A stretch of DNA of 64,000 bases from Acinetobacter venetianus RAG-1 = CIP 110063 (GTDB lineage Bacteria > Pseudomonadota > Gammaproteobacteria > Pseudomonadales > Moraxellaceae): positions 1,701,043 to 1,765,042 of the forward strand of contig NZ_KB849558.1 in the NCBI RefSeq assembly GCF_000368585.1. The letters are read 5' to 3'. Positions 57,561 through 64,000 of this stretch are shown in pieces. The position numbers and the translations under genes are program-made. Numbering within the stretch: the stretch's first letter is position 1; each line of letters starts with the position of its first letter. Below the pieces are notes generated by a model. That model made no database searches. It worked only from the letters and a program-made list of their open reading frames with translations, and had not been told where the DNA came from.

Positions 57561-57803
57561 TTACGTATCTTCTCCGACATTAGCCACTATATAATTAATA
57601 GCAGATTGCACGGTTGTAATTTTCTCTGCATCCTCATCAGGAATTTCAAATCCAAACTCTTCTTCAAAAGCCATAATCAGTTCAACGATGTCCAAGGAAT
57701 CAGCGCCTAAATCATCAAGAAATGATGCATTAGACACAACCTCTTCCTCATCTACACCAAGCTGCTCAACGATGATTTGTTTCACTCGTATTTCGATACT
57801 CAT
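57561..57803 (-). CDS. Acyl carrier protein paralog 2
   Basis: 80-residue ACP; phosphopantetheine Ser36 in [10 protein letters not shown], followed by the canonical [19 protein letters not shown]. Closer to acpP than paralog 3 is. It has its own ribosome-binding site and a degenerate terminator, in tandem with acpP. Distinct function from acpP is unproven. Confidence 0.92.
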   Translation of the reverse strand: MSIEIRVKQIIVEQLGVDEEEVVSNASFLDDLGADSLDIVELIMAFEEEFGFEIPDEDAEKITTVQSAINYIVANVGEDT

Positions 57804-57948
57804 AAAGTTACCTTTTGTTCTTATGATTTAGTCTGTTATTTTAAATTGAATAAATTTTATACACCCAAATAAATCCTTTTCATATTGATCGTTTATTTTT
57901 TCTTGTAAAGATATTTATATATCTACCCAGTTAAAAAGTTGAACAAAT

Positions 57949-57974
57949 AAAAAAGCCACCTTCCGGTGGCTTTT
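57949..57974 (-). terminator. Terminator after acpP
   Basis: AAAAGCCACC / GGTGGCTTTT perfect hairpin, 15 bases past the acpP stop. Confidence 0.85.
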
Positions 57975-57989
57975 GATCATGCAATATGA

Positions 57990-58226
57990 TTAACCAAGTT
58001 TTTTGGTTACGTAATCAATTGCAGATTGAACAGTTGTGATTTCGTTTGAATCTTCATCTGGAATCGTGATGTCAAAATCATTTTCAAAAGACATTACAAG
58101 TTCAACCAAATCTAAAGAGTCAGCACCTAAGTCATCCATGAAAGATGCTTCGTTTTTAATCTCTTCAGCACGCATACCTAATTGTTCAGCTACTGCTTGT
58201 TTGATGCGTTGTTCGATATCGCTCAC
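57990..58226 (-). CDS. acpP: Acyl carrier protein, canonical
   Basis: 78 residues from the GTG at 58226 (AGGAG seven bases upstream); an ATG-initiated longer frame lacks family support. Ser37 in [10 protein letters not shown] carries phosphopantetheine; [29 protein letters not shown] is typical of AcpP. Immediately follows fabG as in E. coli, but fabF is replaced by two more ACP genes. Confidence 0.97.
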   Translation of the reverse strand: MSDIEQRIKQAVAEQLGMRAEEIKNEASFMDDLGADSLDLVELVMSFENDFDITIPDEDSNEITTVQSAIDYVTKKLG

Positions 58227-58312
58227 AGGAATTCTCCTCATTGCTTGTGGCGTTTTAATTTGCCACTAGTTTAATTGAATATAAAAATTTTTAAAAGTTT
58301 ATACATCACCAC

Positions 58313-59047
58313 TTAGGCCATGTATAAACCACCATTTACGTGTAAAACTGTACCAGTAATGTAACTTGCCTTATCGCTAGCAAGGAAACTCACTGCATCA
58401 GCAATATCTTGAGGTTCACCTAGACGATTTAAAGCGACTTGATCAGTCATTTTTTTACGAATCTCTTCGCTTAACTGATCAGTCATTTCAGTTGCAATAA
58501 AGCCTGGTGCAACACTATTTACTGTAATCTGACGACTACCCATCTCTTTTGCTAAGCTACGGCTAAACGCTTCAATACCAGCTTTGGCAGCTGAGTAATT
58601 TGCTTGACCAGGGTTAGCAAAGTGCGCAACAACAGAACTGATATTAATAATGCGCCCAAAACGAGCTTTGGTCATGCCTTTCAGCACACGCTTAGATAAG
58701 CGATAGACTGCTTTGAGATGGATATTGAGAATGTCATCCCAGTCATCTTCAGACATACGCAATAATAAATTGTCTTTGGTAATACCCGCATTGTTTACGA
58801 GAACCAAAACCGAACCGTATTTTTGTTCAATATCTGAAACAAGTGCATCAATCGCCTCGCCATCACGAACATCTAATACTTCACCTGCACCATTATCGGC
58901 AAAGCTCTCTGTGAGTTTTTGCGCGCCTGATTCAGAAGTGGCTGTACCAACTACAAAAAAACCGTCTTGAATGAGTTGCTGTGCAATTGCTGCGCCAATT
59001 CCTCGGCTTGCTCCTGTCACTAACGCAACTTTTCGTTGTTGTGTCAT
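58313..59047 (-). CDS. fabG: 3-oxoacyl-ACP reductase FabG
   Basis: NADPH-dependent reductase of type II fatty-acid synthesis. 244 residues. Cofactor loop TGASRGIGAA (about 11-20), NNAG (about 85-88), catalytic Ser138, Tyr151 and Lys155 (NISS...YSAAK). Overlaps fabD by four bases (ATGA), so coupled translation. Confidence 0.96.
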   Translation of the reverse strand: MTQQRKVALVTGASRGIGAAIAQQLIQDGFFVVGTATSESGAQKLTESFADNGAGEVLDVRDGEAIDALVSDIEQKYGSVLVLVNNAGITKDNLLLRMSEDDWDDILNIHLKAVYRLSKRVLKGMTKARFGRIINISSVVAHFANPGQANYSAAKAGIEAFSRSLAKEMGSRQITVNSVAPGFIATEMTDQLSEEIRKKMTDQVALNRLGEPQDIADAVSFLASDKASYITGTVLHVNGGLYMA

Positions 59048-60030
59048 GCAATTTTTCCTTCTGCCACTAACACTGCGTTTAGGGCATCTTCCATACGAGC
59101 TTTGCTATCAATGGCAAAAGCTTTTTCTATGTTCGGTAATCGCTTTGCAAGATTGCTAAGTACAGTCCCTGGCCCACACTCAACCACATACTGAATACCT
59201 TGATCTTGTAGATATTGCATCGTCTTGGTCCATTGTACTGATTCGTACAATTGAGCCGTTAAAGCTTGACGCAACTGAGCAACATCTGTCGCGATTTCCG
59301 CGTTGACATTTTGTATTACAGGAAGGTGTGGTAGCTCAATGGCAGTTTGTTCCAAAGCTTCAGCAAACTTTTCTGCTGCTGGCTTCATCAATGTGCAATG
59401 AGACGGTACTGAAACTGGTAATGCGATTGCTTTACCTGATTGCTCTTTTGCTTCAGCCATCACTTGTTGAACCAAAGCTGCACTTCCAGCAATCACAACT
59501 TGACCTTGAGCATTGTAATTGGCCGCCTCAACTGAACCTTGTCCTGTAGCAGACGCTTTTTGGCAAAGCTCTATCACTTTTTCATCTGCCAAACCAAGAA
59601 TCGCAGCCATTGCACCTTCACCTTGAGGAACAGCACTTTGCATTAACTTACCACGTAAATTAACCAACTTAACTGCATCTGCAAGCGTCATCGCTTCTGC
59701 CGCAACCAACGCACTGTATTCGCCAAGAGAGTGACCAGCCAAGTATTTTGGTGCGACCCCCCCAAGCTCTAACCAAACTCGCCACAATGCAATGCTTGCT
59801 GTAAGTAATACAGGCTGAGTATTCTCAGTTTGATCTAGACCTTCTCCACTTTGTGCGATATGCCAAAGATCAAAACCAAGCGCTTCAGACGCCTCAGCAA
59901 AAGTTTCTTGAACCACACTAAATTGCTCAGCAAGTTCAGCTAACATACCTACTTTTTGTGAACCCTGACCAGGAAAAACAAATGCAGTTTTTGTTGCTTG
60001 AGCAGCCTGCTCAAGTCGTTTAGTCGACAT
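59044..60030 (-). CDS. fabD: Malonyl-CoA:ACP transacylase FabD
   Basis: Loads malonyl units on ACP. 328 residues from MSTKRLEQ at 60030 (AAGGAT upstream); a longer start at 60072 was rejected. FPGQGSQKVGM near the N-terminus, nucleophile Ser101 in AGHSLGEYSAL, and the catalytic His in VPSHCTLM. The N-terminus is about 15 residues longer than E. coli FabD. plsX and fabH, which sit between rpmF and fabD in E. coli, are missing from this cluster. Confidence 0.95.
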   Translation of the reverse strand: MSTKRLEQAAQATKTAFVFPGQGSQKVGMLAELAEQFSVVQETFAEASEALGFDLWHIAQSGEGLDQTENTQPVLLTASIALWRVWLELGGVAPKYLAGHSLGEYSALVAAEAMTLADAVKLVNLRGKLMQSAVPQGEGAMAAILGLADEKVIELCQKASATGQGSVEAANYNAQGQVVIAGSAALVQQVMAEAKEQSGKAIALPVSVPSHCTLMKPAAEKFAEALEQTAIELPHLPVIQNVNAEIATDVAQLRQALTAQLYESVQWTKTMQYLQDQGIQYVVECGPGTVLSNLAKRLPNIEKAFAIDSKARMEDALNAVLVAEGKIA

Positions 60031-60161
60031 ATAAAAATCCTTCAAATGGTCTATCGCCAATTTCATCAACACTCATGATTTTACATGAGAATGACAACAG
60101 ACTCTTTCCCGATGCGGCAATTTACCATTGATTAAATCGTTTTATAATTGCGAAAAACAAC

Positions 60162-60192
60162 AAAAAAGGGAGCTTTCGCTCCCATTTTTTTT
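60162..60192 (-). terminator. Terminator of rpmF
   Basis: AAAAAAGGGAGC / GCTCCCATTTTTTT hairpin past the rpmF stop. It separates yceD-rpmF from the fab genes, so the latter need a separate promoter or read-through. Confidence 0.88.
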
Positions 60193-60227
60193 ATACTTTA
60201 AGCTAACGCTTAATGCATATGACTCAA

Positions 60228-60413
60228 TTATTCAGCATCAGCTGCTTTAGCGAATAATTGACGACCACGGTAAATACCGTCTTTAGTCACGTGGTGACGA
60301 CGATGAGTTTCACCAGTAGTTTGGTCTACAGATAATGCATTCTCGGTTAAAGCGTCATGTGAACGGCGCATGTCACGGCGAGAGCGACTTTTACGGTTTT
60401 GCTGAACGGCCAT
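60228..60413 (-). CDS. rpmF: 50S ribosomal protein L32 (bL32)
   Basis: 61 residues with the [20 protein letters not shown] start. Zinc-ribbon cysteines present in some L32 proteins are absent, which is the cysteine-free form also found in E. coli. Downstream of yceD as usual. Confidence 0.96.
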   Translation of the reverse strand: MAVQQNRKSRSRRDMRRSHDALTENALSVDQTTGETHRRHHVTKDGIYRGRQLFAKAADAE

Positions 60414-60491
60414 GATGGCTCCTTACAAAGATCGAAAAATGGATCAGAAAAAATTCAGTTGTCTTAACTCAACATAATAACACAAATTGTG

Positions 60492-61052
60492 TTATGAGTT
60501 AAGTTTGCCTTTCAAACTTGCCAAAACATCAAACGGGTTATCCCGCTTTTCTTCGACAACTTCCTGAACGACAGGTTGATGTTTATGCTCACAAACATCA
60601 TGTTTGGGAGATAGAGGCATCAACAATAACAATTCATCTTCTAGCAATGCGAGTAAATCAATCGAAGCAGGTGTATCAAAATCACCTTTTTTCGAAGATT
60701 CACTTTCACCTAAAACGATGAAATCAGCATCCTCATCCAAGCGCTCTATCAGTGACTCATCATCAATCAAAGCTAAACGAACATCTAAAACAAGCGGAGT
60801 CTCAACAGTATCCAAGCAACGTTGGCATTCCATCGGAACTTTTGTTTCAACATGTGCATCTAACCATACAATGCGATGATAGGCATCCATTGATAGCTTA
60901 CAGTCTATGTTGATCAATTGATCATTAATTGATCCAACAGCTTCACGAGCGATACGAGCAAAGCGAGACAATGGCAGTGTGCCTGACCATGTAAAGCCCT
61001 GTTCAGCCCATTTAAACGGCTCAATCTGTGCCGGAAAGGTATTTGCTGACAT
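60492..61052 (-). CDS. yceD: YceD family protein (23S rRNA accumulation / DUF177)
   Basis: 186 residues. The MECQRCLDTVETPL block (Cys-x-x-Cys region) and the acidic DDESLIERLDEDADFIVL segment are typical of the family found immediately upstream of rpmF. In plants and E. coli this family is linked to 23S rRNA accumulation; the biochemical role here is not shown by the sequence. Confidence 0.9.
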   Translation of the reverse strand: MSANTFPAQIEPFKWAEQGFTWSGTLPLSRFARIAREAVGSINDQLINIDCKLSMDAYHRIVWLDAHVETKVPMECQRCLDTVETPLVLDVRLALIDDESLIERLDEDADFIVLGESESSKKGDFDTPASIDLLALLEDELLLLMPLSPKHDVCEHKHQPVVQEVVEEKRDNPFDVLASLKGKLNS

Positions 61053-61148
61053 AATTAAGGCGGCAATTCTACAAATTCATCGGTACTCTGTCAAAGATTA
61101 AGATACAATTTTGCACTTCTTTAGACAGAACTCGGGGTAAATTAAGCA

Positions 61149-61811
61149 ATGCACCTGTTGCAGCCGCAACTTGAAGTAACAACTTCATTACTTGTTAGCA
61201 CCCATTCAACATCTGTTCCTGCATTAACGCCCGATCAAGTGCAACGTTCATCTTGGCAAAAGTTAACAACAGAAGCAGAACAAGTTGATTGGCTTATTTT
61301 ACACTTTAATCACTGGTTTTCCCACCATAATGTCACGCTTGTTAAAGGTGATTTTGAACCAGAATATTTCCCAGCAACTTTAGAACATCCCGCAAGAATC
61401 CAATTTGCGCATGGTTTTTTTAATAGCGCTCTGCATGAAATCAGTCATTGGACGATTTCTGGAGCACAACGTCGACTATTACCAGACCTTGGTTATTGGT
61501 ACGCACCAGATGGTCGAAGTGCAGAACAACAAGCGTTATTTGAACAGGTGGAAATTAAACCACAAGCGATAGAATGGTTATTTGCGATTGCATTTGGTCG
61601 TAAATTTCGCGTGTCTCTCGACAATCTGACAGGTGATGGCGGAAATGGACAGCATTTTAAAGACAATGTTTTTATGCAAGTTCAACGTTATTTTTCTGGT
61701 GAAGCAAAATTGCCTCTTGATGCGGCACATTTTATTCATTACATCTGTATCTGTACTCGCAATGGAAAGCCATTACAACTTGATGAATTTAAACGTGAAT
61801 CGCTGAATTAA
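61149..61811 (+). CDS. epmC: Elongation factor P hydroxylase EpmC (YfcM)
   Basis: Hydroxylates the beta-lysylated lysine of EF-P. 220 residues against about 180 in E. coli, with about 40 extra N-terminal residues. The conserved core RIQFAHGFFNSALHEISHWTISG has the metal-ligand His/Glu set, followed by DLGYWYAPDGRSAEQQ and KPQAIEWLFAIAFG. The EF-P gene and the lysyl-modification genes epmA and epmB are not in this window. Confidence 0.9.
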   Translation: MHLLQPQLEVTTSLLVSTHSTSVPALTPDQVQRSSWQKLTTEAEQVDWLILHFNHWFSHHNVTLVKGDFEPEYFPATLEHPARIQFAHGFFNSALHEISHWTISGAQRRLLPDLGYWYAPDGRSAEQQALFEQVEIKPQAIEWLFAIAFGRKFRVSLDNLTGDGGNGQHFKDNVFMQVQRYFSGEAKLPLDAAHFIHYICICTRNGKPLQLDEFKRESLN

Positions 61812-61900
61812 ATGACAAAATTACCACAGCAAACACTTGCATCTCAGCAGCAACAAGTTTCATACTCAATTTAACGGTATATCAATCAGGGAGTTTAATC

Positions 61901-62518
61901 ATGTTACATCTACATATTCATCCTGAGAATCCACAAGCTCGTCTGATTACTCAAGCCGTTGACCGTATTCGTGCTGGTGATGTCGTTGTCTATCCAACAG
62001 ATGCAGCCTATGCGATTGGTTGCCAAATCGGAAATAAGAATGCAATGGAGCGAATTGCACAAATTCGTGGCTTAGGCCCAAAGCATCAATATGCAATTAT
62101 GTGTTGTGACTTGTCTGATATTGCCACATATGCCAAAGTCGACAATGCGATGTATCGACTCCTCAAGAACAACACCCCTGCCGTAACCACTTTTATCCTG
62201 CCTGCAACAAGTGAAGTTCCTAAGCGATTGATGCATCCAAAGAAAAAAACCATAGGTTTACGTATTCCAAGTAATCCAATTGCTCAAGCGTTACTGCAAG
62301 AACTCGGGGAACCGTTATTGACCAGTACATTAATTTTACCTGATCAAAAAGATCCACTTGATGATCCTTACGATATTGAAAATCAGTTAGGCAAACGTAT
62401 TGATGTATTTATTGATGGTGGTTTTGGCACTTTATCAACTACCAGTATCGTAGATTTATCGGGTGAAAACCCAGAAATCGTTCGTCGTGGCGTCGGTGAT
62501 GTCAGTGCGTTTGAATAA
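61901..62518 (+). CDS. YciO/YrdC/Sua5-family protein (YciO type)
   Basis: 205 residues. VVYPTDAAYAIGCQ (nucleotide- and threonine-binding loop), KRLMHPKKKTIGLRIPSN and the C-terminal STSIVDLSGENPEIVRRGVGD follow the YrdC/Sua5 fold. It resembles the YciO subgroup, not the tRNA-modifying TsaC, so L-threonylcarbamoyladenylate synthesis is uncertain. Confidence 0.85.
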   Translation: MLHLHIHPENPQARLITQAVDRIRAGDVVVYPTDAAYAIGCQIGNKNAMERIAQIRGLGPKHQYAIMCCDLSDIATYAKVDNAMYRLLKNNTPAVTTFILPATSEVPKRLMHPKKKTIGLRIPSNPIAQALLQELGEPLLTSTLILPDQKDPLDDPYDIENQLGKRIDVFIDGGFGTLSTTSIVDLSGENPEIVRRGVGDVSAFE

Positions 62519-62618
62519 CAATATTGAGGTTAGCAGCCTAAAACTAAAAGCGTTTTAAACTGCTAAAATAAGTTAAAAAGATTTTTTAATTATTTTTAAT
62601 AGATTAAAGACTAATATG

Positions 62619-63101
62619 CTATGAAATACTTTGCTTTAAATTTATAAATTCAGGGCACTGTGACAAGACTTGCTTATGTTCAAGCAAAATGTCACCTAAA
62701 CGATTTTTTGCAATATATGTCATTGTTATATTATCTTCCTCAATAACATTAACGATTGCTTTAGCGCGATCTTTATATTTATCATCTTGATCGGATACCT
62801 CAGAAAAATAACGACATATCAATTTTTGGCTATTCTCTGCTAACTTTGACTTAATTTGAGTTTCTATATTCTTCGGTAAATCAGCAGTAAAACTCATATA
62901 TAAGAAAATATTTGGATATTGATTCAAAATATCTCCTTTGATTGGCAAACCTCTAATTTCTTCTTGCATTTTTTCATCAAATACAAGGCTTTTAAGTTCG
63001 TTACGCTGCTGTTCCTCAAATTCATGCTGCCAATATTTTTCTGTACCAAAATATAATGCACCAATAATTACCAAACCAATTGTAATAAATTTGATATTCA
63101 T
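62619..63101 (-). CDS. Small membrane-anchored protein of unknown function
   Basis: 160 residues. One N-terminal hydrophobic segment (about 4-19, FITIGLVIIGALYFG) acts as an uncleaved anchor or signal, and the rest is charged and probably periplasmic. No motif recognised. The 152 bases upstream are AT-rich and hold nothing I can name. Confidence 0.7.
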   Translation of the reverse strand: MNIKFITIGLVIIGALYFGTEKYWQHEFEEQQRNELKSLVFDEKMQEEIRGLPIKGDILNQYPNIFLYMSFTADLPKNIETQIKSKLAENSQKLICRYFSEVSDQDDKYKDRAKAIVNVIEEDNITMTYIAKNRLGDILLEHKQVLSQCPEFINLKQSIS

Positions 63102-63253
63102 ACGACCCCAAATGATTTAACTTATAGTAATGAAATTAAAAATTATTTATAGCTGCATTATTAATAAATTATGTCGAAAGACAATAAAAATCATATTAAA
63201 ATTTTAAAACCATTTTATATTTCCGACAGACAACAAAAAGGCTATTATTTCGA

Positions 63254-63985
63254 TCATAAACTTTCAAATACTGACATGAAATCAGATAAACGCTTTTTCT
63301 GAATACCATTTGCATCAAAATTTTCTGAATTTAGCCAATGTTGATAAGCTTGCTCTAAATCAGACCATTCTTCATCAATGATTGAAAACCATGCGGTGTT
63401 TCTATTACGCCCTTTGACGATACGATCTTGTCTAAATAGTCCTTCGTATTGAAAACCAAAGCGCCAGGCCGCTGCTTTAGATGGTTGATTCGTGTCATCA
63501 CATTTCCATTCAACACGTCGAAATCCTTGCTTAAAACATTGTTGTAATAATAAAAAGATAACTTCTGTTGCAGCTTTTGATTGTTTCATTTTATGTGAAA
63601 AATAAACATTACCTATTTCAATAACGCCATGCTCAAGCCTAGGATTTAACAACGCAATCCATCCATGAACTTCTCCGTTCACTTCAAGCAAAAAATGCGT
63701 TGAATCTTTAAATCCAAAAAGATTGACTAAAGACTGTTTTAGCATCTCTCGATCAGAAGGAGGTTGATATGGAAGATAAGTCCAACACCCATCATTTGGT
63801 TCAGTGGCTACACACTCCCAAATTTGATCTATTGCAAGCTCAGTCAGATCATTTAAAGTGTTCAACAACCTTACACTATGCCCAAACAAATTGGTTTGTA
63901 GTTGCTGACATACAATAGGGTTATCAATGGAATAGCCGACTTCCTGACCAAGTAAATTTTGCTGCGTTTTTAAGTAATTTTTCAT
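63254..63985 (-). CDS. GNAT-family N-acetyltransferase (RimJ/RimL-like)
   Basis: 243 residues. GNAT core with HGWIALLNPRLEHGVIEIGNVYFS, KQSKAATEVIFLLLQQCF (acetyl-CoA loop position), WKCDDTNQPSKAAAWRFGFQYEGLFRQ, and KGRNRNTAWFSIIDEEW, which is typical of the RimJ/RimL-like subgroup. The start near the window end (63985) looks complete. Substrate unknown. Confidence 0.87.
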   Translation of the reverse strand: MKNYLKTQQNLLGQEVGYSIDNPIVCQQLQTNLFGHSVRLLNTLNDLTELAIDQIWECVATEPNDGCWTYLPYQPPSDREMLKQSLVNLFGFKDSTHFLLEVNGEVHGWIALLNPRLEHGVIEIGNVYFSHKMKQSKAATEVIFLLLQQCFKQGFRRVEWKCDDTNQPSKAAAWRFGFQYEGLFRQDRIVKGRNRNTAWFSIIDEEWSDLEQAYQHWLNSENFDANGIQKKRLSDFMSVFESL

Positions 63986-64000
63986 TGGAATTTATGGTTT

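Larger units (their letters stand above)
57370..57989. repeat. Duplicated intergenic sequence between the acyl carrier protein genes
   Basis: The two spacers (57370-57560 and 57804-57989) share an ordered set of near-identical segments, including TTTTATACAC-CAAATAAAT, ATTTATTTTTTCTTGTAAA and a terminal hairpin of the AAAAGCcACC/GGTgGC type. This shows that the duplication unit was gene plus spacer, with a period of about 430 bp. Confidence 0.75.

Overview
The window is a chromosomal segment of an Acinetobacter-type gammaproteobacterium (Moraxellaceae). This rests on the low-GC coding style, the gene order hemA / TPR gene-lolB-ispE-tRNA-Gln-prs-rplY-pth, the rpsL-rpsG-fusA-tuf block, short bL25, MinCDE, Aat plus Bpt, and a rpmF-fabD-fabG-acpP cluster lacking plsX and fabH. 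I identified the organism from recalled family and synteny knowledge, not from a database search. Nearly all of the sequence is ordinary core genome. I saw no transposase, prophage, CRISPR array or integron.

Layout. 1-5.4 kb (minus): truncated phosphomannomutase/phosphoglucomutase, dut, a small exported protein, rep helicase, an OmpA-domain lipoprotein. 5.8-10.2 kb (plus): acyltransferase, membrane protein, minC-minD-minE, a PA4642-type protein. 10.3-14.1 kb (minus): LysE exporter and ftsK. 14.4-18.6 kb (plus): trxB, a methyltransferase, and the aat-bpt N-degron pair. 18.6-27.5 kb (minus): rimI, two paralogous ferritin-like 'metal-dependent hydrolases', the str block tuf-fusA-rpsG-rpsL, and an EcsC-type protein. 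27.8-30.2 kb (plus): fabB, hemJ, a small HExxH protein. 30.2-31.3 kb: an apparently gene-free kilobase that holds three tandem microprotein genes on the minus strand with a promoter and operator-like palindromes. 31.3-33.9 kb: nadE and an overlapping unknown gene.

33.9-38.8 kb (mostly minus): two tRNA-Met copies, rnpB, fdx, coaD, smpB (plus), a flavodoxin-like protein, pgeF, rluD. 38.9-45.1 kb: bamD with an unusual repeated tail, dnaG, hemA (minus), TPR protein. 45.1-49.7 kb (plus): lolB, ispE, six tRNA-Gln(UUG) genes, prs, rplY, pth, panD. 49.9-56.9 kb: patatin phospholipase, two unknown genes, FMN riboswitch-ribB, HAD phosphatase, thiD, GST, LysM protein. 57.1-61.1 kb (minus): three tandem acyl carrier protein genes, fabG, fabD, rpmF, yceD. 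61.1-64 kb: epmC, a YciO-type protein, a small membrane-anchored protein, a GNAT acetyltransferase.

The most interesting items are the microprotein operon at 30269-30830; the six-copy tRNA-Gln array, whose first copy shares two bases with the ispE stop codon and whose fifth copy has a compensatory stem swap; the acyl carrier protein triplication; the matched pairs of 21-bp-spaced direct repeats upstream of both ferritin-like paralogs; the triple-repeat C-terminal tail of BamD; and a 20-codon ORF plus hairpin in the fusA leader.
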